64,000 bases of DNA from DATIJJ01 sp964612855 (lineage in GTDB: Bacteria > Pseudomonadota > Gammaproteobacteria > DSM-16500), in contig CAZTDR010000003.1 of assembly GCA_964612855.1 (NCBI GenBank), positions 1-64,000 of the forward strand. Direction: 5' to 3'. The position numbers and the translations under genes are program-made. Below are positions 1-7,624 of the stretch, piece by piece (positions within the stretch are counted from its first letter, which is position 1; each line of letters starts with the position of its first letter). Under the pieces are notes generated by a model. That model was not told the DNA's origin. It saw only the letters and a list, made by a program, of their open reading frames with translations, and did not search any database.

Positions 1-6
1 GACACT

Positions 7-82
7 TGTAGGGGCATGGCGTGCCATGCCCGGCGGCTTCAGCGAGATAGGCAGCACGGGCATGGCACGCCATGCCCCTACA
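7..82. repeat. Inverted REP-like pair, GTAGGGGCATGGC family
   Basis: Two 25-bp arms (7-31 and 58-82) are perfect inverse complements. Each starts with GTAG at its outer end and is itself a short palindrome (GGCATGGC/GCCATGCC). The pair looks like the core of a longer element whose left end lies before the window. To the right, about 137-167, the sequence resembles the inverted end seen near 43133-43153 (AAATTTTTGCCGTGCACAG against AAT-T-rich GTCGTGTACAG). It occupies the gap before uvrB. No coding potential was seen. Confidence 0.8.
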
Positions 83-202
83 AAAATAGATTTACGCAAC
101 AACGCCGGCTTGTCTGCGGGACGACCTTTGTAGCGAGAGCAAAAATTTTTGCCGTGCACAGAGCCAATCCATAAAAGGTGATTTACGTAGGGTATTTTTA
201 AC

Positions 203-2212
203 ATGAATCCACAACCTTTCCAAATCCACAGCGACTTTGAACCTGCTGGCGATCAACCTAAAGCGATAGCCACGTTAATCAAAGGCTTACAGGAAGGCTT
301 AAGTCATCAAACTTTGCTTGGTGTAACAGGCTCCGGTAAAACCTTCACGATTGCGAATGTGATTCAAGCCAAACAGCGTCCAACTCTTATTTTGGCGCCC
401 AACAAAACACTGGCTGCGCAATTGTACGGTGAAATGCAAGAGTTTTTCCCGAAAAATGCCGTGGAATATTTTGTTTCTTATTATGATTATTATCAGCCCG
501 AAGCGTATGTTCCATCCTCTGATACGTATATTGCGAAAGATGCTTCTATTAATGATCACATTGAACAAATGCGCCTCTCAGCGACCAAGGCTTTATTAGA
601 GCGACGCGATGCCATTATTGTGGCGACGGTTTCTGCGATTTATGGATTGGGTGATCCGCGCATGTATTTAAGCATGGTGTTGCATTTGAACCGAGGTGAT
701 CGCATTGATCATCGAGAGTTATTGCGGCGGTTGGCGGAACTACAATATACCCGAAACGACGTCGATTTGCATCGTGCGACCTATCGTGTGCGTGGGGATG
801 TTATTGATATTTATCCTGCGGAATCCGATAAAGAAGCGGTGCGTATTGAATTATTCGGTGATGAAATTGAAAGCTTAGCTTTTTTTGATCCGCTTACGGG
901 AGAAATTTCCCGCCGTGTTCCACGGCTGACGATTTATCCTAAATCACACTATGTCACGGCTCGCGAGCGCGTCGTAGAATCGATTGATCAAATCAAAATA
1001 GAATTAAAATCGCGTCTCGACGAATTGCGCCATTTAAATAAATTAGTTGAAGCACAACGTTTAGAGCAGCGTACATTATATGATCTCGAATTAATGAATG
1101 AATTAGGTTATTGTTCAGGCATTGAAAATTATTCGCGTTATTTATCAGGCAGGCAAGCCGGTGAGCCGCCACCCACTTTATTTGATTATTTACCTTCCGA
1201 TGCATTATTAATTATTGATGAATCGCATGTCACTGTGCCGCAGTTACGTGGTATGTATCGTGGCGATCGTTCGCGAAAAGAAACGTTAGTTGAATATGGT
1301 TTTCGTTTACCTTCCGCATTAGATAATCGCCCCTTGCGTTTTGATGAATTTGAACAGCGCGCACCGCAAACCATTTTTGTATCAGCCACACCTGCTGTGT
1401 ATGAACAGGAATATTCTGGTGCTATTGCAGAACAAGTGGTACGTCCAACGGGATTGCTCGATCCTGAAGTGGAAGTCCGTCCTGCGCGAACACAAGTCGA
1501 TGACTTGTTATCTGAAATTAATAAACGGGTTGCGGTAGATGAGCGAGTATTGGTAACGACATTGACCAAACGATTGGCGGAAGATTTAACCGAATATTTG
1601 CAAGAACACGGCATCCGTGTGCGTTATTTGCATTCCGATATTGATACCATAGAACGAGTCGAGATTATTCGTAATTTGCGGCTAGGTCAATTTGATGTTT
1701 TGGTCGGTATCAATTTGTTACGCGAAGGATTGGACATGCCGGAAGTTTCTCTAGTCGGTATTCTCGATGCAGATAAAGAAGGTTTTTTACGCTCCGAAAC
1801 ATCCTTGATTCAAACAATCGGACGTGTGGCACGACACTTTCGCGGCAAAGCCATTTTATACGCCGATCGCGTAACGGATTCCATGAAAAAAGCCATGCAA
1901 GAAACAGAACGCCGCCGTGCAAAACAGCATCAACATAATGTGGACAACAACATCACGCCGCGCAGTGTGCAGCGTGCTATTAGAGACATTATGGAAGGCG
2001 CGTATGCATCGGATTCTGTGCGCGGTAAAATGTATTCGAAAGTGGCCGAGAAAAATAGCGAATATATCGCTATGCCCAAAGAAAAACGACAGGCCAAGCT
2101 GGCTGAGCTTGAGAAAAAAATGTATGAGCATGCGCATAATTTAGAATTTGAAGAAGCGGCCAGCGTAAGAGATTTAATTAAAGAAATTGAGAAAAATAAT
2201 ATAGGATTTTAG
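203..2212 (+). CDS. uvrB: UvrABC system protein B (excinuclease subunit B)
   Basis: UvrB is the DNA-damage-verification helicase subunit of nucleotide excision repair. It is loaded by UvrA and then recruits UvrC. The 669-residue product has the normal family length. The Walker A motif GVTGSGKT is at residues 40-47. The tyrosine-rich beta-hairpin that inserts into DNA (YYDYYQPEAYVPSSDTY) begins near residue 93. The DESH helicase motif II is near residue 339, and helicase motifs V/VI lie in REGLDMPEVSL and QTIGRVARH. The C-terminal UVR domain (HNLEFEEAASVRDLIKEIE) ends the protein. The ATG at 203 gives the conserved N-terminus (FQIHSDFEPAGDQPKAI). No clear LexA box was seen in the visible upstream 200 bp. 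Confidence 0.98.
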   Translation: MNPQPFQIHSDFEPAGDQPKAIATLIKGLQEGLSHQTLLGVTGSGKTFTIANVIQAKQRPTLILAPNKTLAAQLYGEMQEFFPKNAVEYFVSYYDYYQPEAYVPSSDTYIAKDASINDHIEQMRLSATKALLERRDAIIVATVSAIYGLGDPRMYLSMVLHLNRGDRIDHRELLRRLAELQYTRNDVDLHRATYRVRGDVIDIYPAESDKEAVRIELFGDEIESLAFFDPLTGEISRRVPRLTIYPKSHYVTARERVVESIDQIKIELKSRLDELRHLNKLVEAQRLEQRTLYDLELMNELGYCSGIENYSRYLSGRQAGEPPPTLFDYLPSDALLIIDESHVTVPQLRGMYRGDRSRKETLVEYGFRLPSALDNRPLRFDEFEQRAPQTIFVSATPAVYEQEYSGAIAEQVVRPTGLLDPEVEVRPARTQVDDLLSEINKRVAVDERVLVTTLTKRLAEDLTEYLQEHGIRVRYLHSDIDTIERVEIIRNLRLGQFDVLVGINLLREGLDMPEVSLVGILDADKEGFLRSETSLIQTIGRVARHFRGKAILYADRVTDSMKKAMQETERRRAKQHQHNVDNNITPRSVQRAIRDIMEGAYASDSVRGKMYSKVAEKNSEYIAMPKEKRQAKLAELEKKMYEHAHNLEFEEAASVRDLIKEIEKNNIGF

Positions 2213-2226
2213 GATATCAAAGAGGG

Positions 2227-2412
2227 TATATACCCATTACACCTCAAGATGCGAACTTTAGACTTTCATCTTGCGGCGAATTTGTCATCATTTTTTAGCG
2301 AAAAATACTCGAAATACTGCAAGTATTCCTGCGTTTTTTCGCTAAAAAATGATGCCAACTTCTTGCAATCTGAATGCCTAAAGTTCGCATCTTGAGGTGT
2401 AGTGGGTATATA
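2227..2412. mobile_element. MITE-like inverted-repeat element, TA-bounded
   Basis: A 186-bp non-coding element with 35-bp terminal inverted repeats (2227-2261 and 2378-2412, one mismatch) beginning TATATACCCATTACACCTCA. Inside is a second long palindrome (CATCATTTTTTAGCGAAAAA and its complement) around CTCGAAATACTGCAAGTATT. A related internal motif (GAAATA...TATTCCTGC-TTTTTT) occurs in the element at 40604-40781, so the two are probably one family. It carries no transposase. TA at the ends is what IS630/mariner-type transposition would leave, but that assignment is inference. The whole uvrB-to-next-gene gap is essentially this element. Confidence 0.75.
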
Positions 2413-2489
2413 GGGAGAACATTTAATGTGACGTACCCCAAGCTTTTTTGTCATTCCGATGATTTGTAAAGACTGAAAAAAGGATGCTC

Positions 2490-4226
2490 ATGTCAACTTT
2501 ACACAAGAAAAATTTTTTACTGTTTATTTTTTTTAGTTTTTTGGCACTTTCAATTTTTTCGCCTATTGCATCCAACGAATACATTCCCAATTCTGCGGAT
2601 TTTTCTAATCACATCGTGAATATCATTCAAGCTAAACAAGCGCTGAGTGAAGGGCAATTCCCCGTGCGTGTCGCGCCCTCTTTGTATGATGGTTTTCGTT
2701 ATCCCTATTATCAATTTTATTCGCCTTTGGTTTATACACTTGCTGGCGCGATTCATTATTGGTTAACACCGGATAATCCCTTCATTGCTTTCAAACTGCT
2801 TTTATGGATTTTTTTAGTCTTGGGTGGTTTTGCTATTTTCCGTCTTACCAAAGAATTTGTTTATTCCGACTCGGTTGCATTATTAGCATCCGTTCTTTAT
2901 TTGATGGCGCCTTATTTACTCGTCGATATCAATGCCCGAGGTGATTTAACAGAAGCCATTGCAGCCTGTCTCGTCCCATTTGTGTTGTATTGCAACGTGC
3001 GTTGTCAGCGATGGCCTTCGTTGAATGTATTTTTAGGGACAGCGATGGCGTGGTTTGCGTTAGCAACAATTCATATCGTGATTTTTATGTGTACTGTGTT
3101 ATTTATCGGTTTGTTTGTGATTATTTACAATATTCAAGAATCGCTGCCGTTGCGACGACTCGCTTTAAGTGGTGCTGCCTTGTTGTTCGGTTGTGTGCTG
3201 GCCTTATGGTATTTTGTGCCGATTGTATTGCTTGCCTCGCACCTTTATGCGCATGCTATTTTAAGCAATCCTTTTTATTATCGATGGCTTGCGCCATTAC
3301 CGACTTTATTTTCCGTCAGCCCCGTCAGCCCCATGCCCTTGCCAGGTAATGGGCGATTGCACTTTCCTTTTTATGTGAGTATTGGCTGGCCCATGTTGTT
3401 GGCAATGGGTTTTATCATTTATAAAAAATTGAATAATCCCTCCGAAAAATTGCCGCGTTTCGTGACGAGTTTGGTTTTTTTATTTTTGCTGGCCTTGTTC
3501 TTGGTTTGGACGCCGTGGAATGTTTGGCGTTATTTACCTGAATACAGTAAGGCGGTTCAATTCGGTTATCGCTTTATGATTCAACTGATGTGGATAGGGA
3601 CTTTATTATTTGCCTGGGCAATCGCCAATCTATTTCAAAATAAACTCGATGTGCGCCATGTGTTAATCGGCATGCTATTAATCGGGGGGGTGAATGGAGA
3701 ATGGTTACAGACGAATCAAAGCCAACAAAAAACAGTCACAGATTTGATGCACGATCCTAAATTAAGCGAGTGGGGCGCCTCTTCTTTTGTGGTGACGCCG
3801 GATTATGCTGATGTTCATTTAGGCTCTAGGGTAGAGGCTGTTGGGCGGACACATGGGTCCGCCCCTACAATATCGGCCGGGGAGGCCAAGCATTTTTGTC
3901 ATCAGACTCACACAGTAATGCGGTGCAACTTTAATTTTCTCCACCCGCAAACGGTGCAGTTGCCGCTCTTATTTTATCCCAAGATGTTAGCCGTCACGAT
4001 AAACGGTCAAGCTGTTTCTTATCAGCCCATTCCTTGGCAGAAAGTAGTCAATGATCCTCTTTTTATTAATCCGATGTTAGTCGCGGTCACTGTACCTGCG
4101 GGTCAGTCCCGCCTGACCGAGCATTATATAGGCATTCGCTGGGCAAATACGGTTTCCAAGATAGCCTGGGGCGCTTTTTTATTATTGATAATTATAAATT
4201 TAATGAAACGCTTGCGTCCCAAGTAA
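2490..4226 (+). CDS. Polytopic membrane protein, PTPS-related / GT-C-like
   Basis: About 578 residues with some ten hydrophobic segments and a soluble C-terminal domain. It resembles the membrane proteins grouped as 6-pyruvoyl-tetrahydropterin synthase-related (PF10131 type), which have a GT-C glycosyltransferase-like plan. The early loop holds an acidic/His motif (NSADFSNHIVNI) and a conserved-looking GFRYPYYQFYSPL. Substrate and reaction are unknown. The start at 2490 is preferred over 2484, because AAAGGA at 2478-2484 is then correctly spaced. Residues 451-461 (VGRTHGSAPTI) are encoded by an in-frame copy of the GTAGGGGCGGAC repeat (see 3843-3868), so this part of the protein is probably recent. 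Upstream is the element at 2227-2412 and downstream is tRNA-Val. Confidence 0.75.
   Translation: MSTLHKKNFLLFIFFSFLALSIFSPIASNEYIPNSADFSNHIVNIIQAKQALSEGQFPVRVAPSLYDGFRYPYYQFYSPLVYTLAGAIHYWLTPDNPFIAFKLLLWIFLVLGGFAIFRLTKEFVYSDSVALLASVLYLMAPYLLVDINARGDLTEAIAACLVPFVLYCNVRCQRWPSLNVFLGTAMAWFALATIHIVIFMCTVLFIGLFVIIYNIQESLPLRRLALSGAALLFGCVLALWYFVPIVLLASHLYAHAILSNPFYYRWLAPLPTLFSVSPVSPMPLPGNGRLHFPFYVSIGWPMLLAMGFIIYKKLNNPSEKLPRFVTSLVFLFLLALFLVWTPWNVWRYLPEYSKAVQFGYRFMIQLMWIGTLLFAWAIANLFQNKLDVRHVLIGMLLIGGVNGEWLQTNQSQQKTVTDLMHDPKLSEWGASSFVVTPDYADVHLGSRVEAVGRTHGSAPTISAGEAKHFCHQTHTVMRCNFNFLHPQTVQLPLLFYPKMLAVTINGQAVSYQPIPWQKVVNDPLFINPMLVAVTVPAGQSRLTEHYIGIRWANTVSKIAWGAFLLLIIINLMKRLRPK
3843..3868 (-). repeat. 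REP-like unit inserted in frame in a coding sequence
   Basis: GGGCGGAC...GTCCGCCCCTAC reads on the minus strand as GTAGGGGCGGACCCATGTG followed by TCCGCCC. This is the same unit found as pairs at 16321-16396 and 25058-25133. Here it is a single unit inside the membrane-protein gene. It is read as codons for GRTHGSAPT without disrupting the frame. Confidence 0.8.
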
Positions 4227-4252
4227 GGTGGTGCTATCTTTCACGATCTTTT

Positions 4253-4327
4253 AGGCACGTAGCTCAGTGGTAGAGCATCACCTTGACATGGTGGTGGTCG
4301 GTGGTTCGATCCCACTCGTGCCTACCA
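4253..4327 (+). tRNA. tRNA-Val (anticodon GAC)
   Basis: The acceptor stem AGGCACG/CGTGCCT is perfect. The D arm is GCTC-AGTGGTA-GAGC. The anticodon stem TCACC/GGTGG carries the loop TTGACAT, giving anticodon GAC, which reads GUC/GUU valine codons. The T arm contains GGTTCGATCC. Discriminator A is at 4324 and CCA is encoded at 4325-4327. It lies 33 bp before the thrS start and may be co-transcribed with it. Confidence 0.95.
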
Positions 4328-4360
4328 GGTTTGTTCTTATCTCATAGAGGCAAAATGCGC

Positions 4361-6280
4361 ATGCCTATCGTTACGTTACCCGATGGAAGCCAAAAAAAAT
4401 TTGATAATGCTGTTACCGTTGCAGAGATTGCTGCGAGTATTGGTGCGGGGCTCGCTAAAGCGGCGATTGCTGGCAAAATAGACGGTAAGTTAGTAGATAC
4501 CTCCCATTTAGTCGATCATGACGCCGCCATTTCTATTGTCACGGAAAAAGATCCGGCTGCGCTGGATGTGATTCGCCATTCTACCGCTCATTTGTTGGCA
4601 CAAGCGGTCAAGTCGCTTTTTCCTTCTGCACAGGTGACAATCGGGCCTGTTATTGAAGATGGTTTTTATTATGATTTTGCGTTTGGACGGCCTTTTACTC
4701 CCGAAGATTTGACTCGCATCGAAGAAAAAATGGCTGAATTGGCTAAGCAGGACTTAATTGTTACCCGCAGCGTGATTTCACGTGATGAAGCTGTTAAATT
4801 TTTTCGCAGCATCGGCGAAGAATATAAAGCTAAAATTATTGAAGCGATTCCCGCGGATGACGTGTTAACGCTGTATCAACAAGGTGATTTTATTGATTTA
4901 TGCCGTGGCCCGCATGTTCCTAGCACGGGTAAGTTAAAAGCGTTTAAGCTCACTAAATTGGCTGGCGCTTACTGGCGGGGCGATTCAAATAATGAAATGT
5001 TACAACGCATTTATGGAACGGCTTGGACAGATAAAAAATCATTAGAAGATTATTTAAAAAGAATAGAAGAGGCTGAGAAGCGCGATCATCGCAAATTAGG
5101 CAAGGCCCTCGATTTGTTTCACTTCCAAGAAGAAGCGCCAGGTATGGTGTTTTGGCATCCAAATGGTTGGGCGATTTACAAACAAATCAAAGAGTATATT
5201 AGTGAACGAATTGAAAACGATGGTTATCAAGAAGTGGTAACCCCGCAGTTAGTGGATTTGGATTTGTGGCGTAAATCAGGCCATTGGGGCATGTTCAACG
5301 AAGAAATGTTTACGGTGGAGTCCGACGATCGTCAATTCGCCTTAAAGCCCATGAACTGTCCTTGTCACGTGCAAATTTTTAAACAAGGCTTGCGCAGTTA
5401 TCGTGATTTACCCTTACGTTTAGCCGAATTTGGTTGCTGCCACCGTAATGAGTTATCGGGTGCCATGCACGGATTGATGCGCGTACGGCAAATGGTTCAA
5501 GACGATGCCCATATTTTTTGTATGGAAGACCAGATTCAAAGTGAATCCGTGCAATTTATTAAATTAGTGTTGGATGTATATCGTGATTTTGGCTTTAACG
5601 ACGTCATGATAAAGCTGGCCACCCGGCCTGAAAAGCGCATAGGTACGAACGAATCCTGGGACACGGCGGAAAAAGCGCTGGCGCTCGCTTTGGATGAGGC
5701 TGGTCTTACTTACGAAACTAAGCCAGGTGAAGGCGGGTTTTATGGACCCAAAATTGAATTTCATTTGCGTGATAGCATAGGCCGGACATGGCAATGTGGT
5801 ACCTTGCAAGTGGATTACAATCAACCGGAGCGGTTAGAGGCGAGTTACATAGCCGAAGATAGCAGTCGAAAAGTACCCGTTATGCTGCATCGGGCGATAT
5901 TGGGCTCACTTGAACGATTTATTGGCATTTTAATTGAAAACTATGCTGGCAAAATGCCGGTCTGGCTGGCGCCGATTCAAGCAGTTACGTTAAATATTAC
6001 CGAGCGAGCGGCGCTTTTTTGTGAAGAAATCACTGATTTCTTAAAAAAACACCGACTTCGAGTGAAATCGGACTTGAGAAATGAGAAGATCGGCTTTAAA
6101 ATCCGCGAACACACTTTACAGGCTGTTCCTTATTTGTTGGTTGTTGGCGATCGTGAAGTTGAAACACGCACGGTTTCTGTCCGAACCCAGCAGGGTGTTG
6201 ATTTAGGTACAATGTCCTTCGATGAGCTGCTCAGTTTATTAGAAAAAGCGGTGGCGCAACGAGGAAAAACCATTGGTTAG
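4361..6280 (+). CDS. thrS: Threonyl-tRNA synthetase
   Basis: Class II synthetase that charges tRNA-Thr and edits Ser-tRNA-Thr. About 639 residues, the usual length. The order is an N-terminal TGS domain (MPIVTLPDGSQKKF...), an editing domain with HSTAHLLAQA (HxxxH), the catalytic core with MNCPCHVQIF (zinc-ligand Cys) and RNELSGAMHGLMRVR (motif 2), and a C-terminal anticodon domain ending near SVRTQQGVDLG. Reading the frame back to 4283 would run through tRNA-Val. The real start is ATG 4361, which matches the family N-terminus and has GAGG at 4347-4350, or possibly ATG 4355. It heads the infC-rpmI-rplT-pheST-ihfA cluster, and its stop overlaps the infC ribosome-binding site. Confidence 0.97.
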   Translation: MPIVTLPDGSQKKFDNAVTVAEIAASIGAGLAKAAIAGKIDGKLVDTSHLVDHDAAISIVTEKDPAALDVIRHSTAHLLAQAVKSLFPSAQVTIGPVIEDGFYYDFAFGRPFTPEDLTRIEEKMAELAKQDLIVTRSVISRDEAVKFFRSIGEEYKAKIIEAIPADDVLTLYQQGDFIDLCRGPHVPSTGKLKAFKLTKLAGAYWRGDSNNEMLQRIYGTAWTDKKSLEDYLKRIEEAEKRDHRKLGKALDLFHFQEEAPGMVFWHPNGWAIYKQIKEYISERIENDGYQEVVTPQLVDLDLWRKSGHWGMFNEEMFTVESDDRQFALKPMNCPCHVQIFKQGLRSYRDLPLRLAEFGCCHRNELSGAMHGLMRVRQMVQDDAHIFCMEDQIQSESVQFIKLVLDVYRDFGFNDVMIKLATRPEKRIGTNESWDTAEKALALALDEAGLTYETKPGEGGFYGPKIEFHLRDSIGRTWQCGTLQVDYNQPERLEASYIAEDSSRKVPVMLHRAILGSLERFIGILIENYAGKMPVWLAPIQAVTLNITERAALFCEEITDFLKKHRLRVKSDLRNEKIGFKIREHTLQAVPYLLVVGDREVETRTVSVRTQQGVDLGTMSFDELLSLLEKAVAQRGKTIG

Positions 6281-6295
6281 GAGGAATTAATAATT
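6278..6295 (+). promoter_or_regulatory. infC ribosome-binding site with ATT start
   Basis: TAGGAGGAA overlaps the thrS stop codon (TAG, 6278-6280) and is followed 7 nt later by ATT at 6293. Strong SD plus non-canonical start is the arrangement through which IF-3 represses its own synthesis in enterobacteria. That conservation of control is inferred from the sequence. Confidence 0.85.
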
Positions 6296-6814
6296 AGCAC
6301 AGAAAAAAAACCTCGGATTAATGAGGAAATTAGAGTTCCCGAAGTCCGATTAATTGATGCTGATGGTAATCAATTGGGTGTTGTTTCCTCTCGTGATGCA
6401 CGCCGAATCAGTGAAGAAGCGGGGCTCGATCTGGTTGAAATATCGCCTGATGCCAAGCCGCCGGTGTGTCGAGTAATGAATTTTGGTAAATATGCTTATC
6501 AACAAAGTAAGCGTAAAGCCGCAGCTAAAAAGAAGCAAAAACAAGTCCATCTTAAGGAAATTAAGATGAGACCCGCGACCGAAGAAGCGGACTACCAAGT
6601 TAAATTGCGTAGTATCACTCGCTTTTTGGGCGAAGGCGATAAAGCAAAAATTACAATTCGATTCCGTGGGCGCGAAATGACCCATCCGGAACTCGGAATG
6701 CAATTGATGGAGCGTATTATTGGAGATTTGGTTGATCATGGCATCGTTGAGCAGCGTCCAAAGTTGGAAGGCCGCCAAATGGTGATGGTGATTGGCCCTA
6801 AAAAAACGCAATAA
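6293..6814 (+). CDS. infC: Translation initiation factor IF-3, ATT start codon
   Basis: IF-3 binds the 30S subunit, proofreads start codons and prevents 50S joining. The 173-residue product has the family length: N-domain (RINEEIRVPEVRLID, GVVSSRDARRISEEAGLDLVEI), lysine-rich linker, and C-domain (KEIKMRPATEEADYQVKLRS ending GRQMVMVIGPKK). The first ATG in frame, at 6374, would delete the conserved N-terminus. The ATT at 6293 restores it, sits 7 nt after an excellent Shine-Dalgarno (TAGGAGGAA, 6278-6286), and matches the AUU start known for E. coli infC. IF-3 discriminates against AUU, so autorepression of translation is expected by homology. The next genes are rpmI and rplT. Confidence 0.95.
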   Translation: MSTEKKPRINEEIRVPEVRLIDADGNQLGVVSSRDARRISEEAGLDLVEISPDAKPPVCRVMNFGKYAYQQSKRKAAAKKKQKQVHLKEIKMRPATEEADYQVKLRSITRFLGEGDKAKITIRFRGREMTHPELGMQLMERIIGDLVDHGIVEQRPKLEGRQMVMVIGPKKTQ

Positions 6815-6815
6815 A

Positions 6816-6846
6816 TTGTAGGGGCCACGGTGGCTCGTATCCCTAT
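6816..6846 (+). repeat. Degenerate GTAGGGGC-type REP-like unit
   Basis: TGTAGGGGCCACGGTGGCTC follows the infC stop. It begins with the GTAG foot and holds a short palindrome (GCCAC/GTGGC). It could mark a processing or pausing point between infC and rpmI. No closing arm was found, so it is a single decayed unit at best. Confidence 0.4.
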
Positions 6847-6881
6847 GTAAGGTGTTGTAAATAAAAATCGGAGTAAAAATC

Positions 6882-7076
6882 ATGCCAAAGTTGAAAACCA
6901 ACCGTGGTGCGGCCAAGCGTTTCAGAGCGACAGCAAATGGTTATAAATGCCGTCGTACTAACCGCAACCACATTTTGACAAAAAAGAGTACCAAACGTAA
7001 GCGTCAGTTGCGTACGATTGGTCGTATTGGTGCTTCAGATATGCGCTCAATTGCGCGTATGTTGTTGGATCAATAA
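6882..7076 (+). CDS. rpmI: 50S ribosomal protein L35
   Basis: A 64-residue, strongly basic protein (MPKLKTNRGAAKRF... HILTKKSTKRKRQLR) matching L35 over its whole length. It is a structural protein of the large subunit. A GGAG Shine-Dalgarno (around 6871) precedes the ATG. It lies between infC and rplT as in E. coli. There, L20 represses rpmI-rplT translation through a pseudoknot in the infC-rpmI leader. Whether an equivalent fold exists here cannot be judged by eye. Confidence 0.97.
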   Translation: MPKLKTNRGAAKRFRATANGYKCRRTNRNHILTKKSTKRKRQLRTIGRIGASDMRSIARMLLDQ

Positions 7077-7106
7077 ACTATATTTATGTTGAGGAGTTAA
7101 GAGAGT

Positions 7107-7466
7107 ATGTCAAGAGTTAAAAGAGGCGTAACAGCGCGCGCCCGCCACAAGAAAACACTGGCTAAAGCGAAAGGTTATTACGGTGCACGGAGTCGTGTCT
7201 ACCGAGTTGCAAAACAAGCAGTGACGAAAGCAGCTCAATATGCTTATCGTGATCGTCGTTGTAAGAAACGCGATTTCAGATCCCTATGGATTGTACGAAT
7301 TAATGCGGCAGCACGTGAACACGGGTTGTCCTATAGCGTCTTTATGAATGCAATGAAGAAATTAGACATTCAAATCGATCGTAAAGTATTGTCAGATATT
7401 GCCATCCACGATCCCGCAGCGTTTGCGTCATTAGCTCAACAAGCTAAACAAACATTAGCTGCATAG
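7107..7466 (+). CDS. rplT: 50S ribosomal protein L20
   Basis: A 119-residue protein with the L20 signature (MSRVKRGVTARARHKKTLAKAK near the N-terminus, then GYYGARSR and YAYRDRR, RSLWIVRINAA). L20 binds 23S rRNA early in 50S assembly and in enterobacteria represses its own operon. A GAGGAG Shine-Dalgarno precedes the ATG. About 150 nt of untranslated sequence follows before pheS, where enterobacteria carry the pheM leader peptide. No Phe-rich leader peptide was seen here. Confidence 0.98.
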   Translation: MSRVKRGVTARARHKKTLAKAKGYYGARSRVYRVAKQAVTKAAQYAYRDRRCKKRDFRSLWIVRINAAAREHGLSYSVFMNAMKKLDIQIDRKVLSDIAIHDPAAFASLAQQAKQTLAA

Positions 7467-7479
7467 CGTCATCTCACTT

Positions 7480-7536
7480 CCCCTCGCTGGTTAAAAACAT
7501 CCCTCTTTGAAAAAAGTGGGAACCTACGAGGGGGAT
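7480..7536 (+). promoter_or_regulatory. Possible alternative hairpins before pheS
   Basis: The segment CGAGGGGGAT (7527-7536) can pair with CCCCTCG at 7480-7486 or, less perfectly, with ATCCCTC at 7499-7505. Two competing stems upstream of pheST is the layout of an attenuator. There is no U-run after the stem and no leader peptide, so a terminator function is not supported. This is a weak structural observation only. Confidence 0.25.
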
Positions 7537-7624
7537 TTACGTTTCAGATTCCTTCTAAAAATATTGTCTCGCACATTCACATTTCCAGGTTAAAATAACC
7601 CCACTTTATTTTTTGGAATTTATT

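Noticed and set aside
4283..4360. In-frame N-terminal extension of thrS
   Set aside because: It would be read through tRNA-Val; family N-terminus and RBS support 4361.
6350..6916. 188-residue minus-strand ORF over infC
   Set aside because: Antisense shadow of a clearly coding gene, no RBS.
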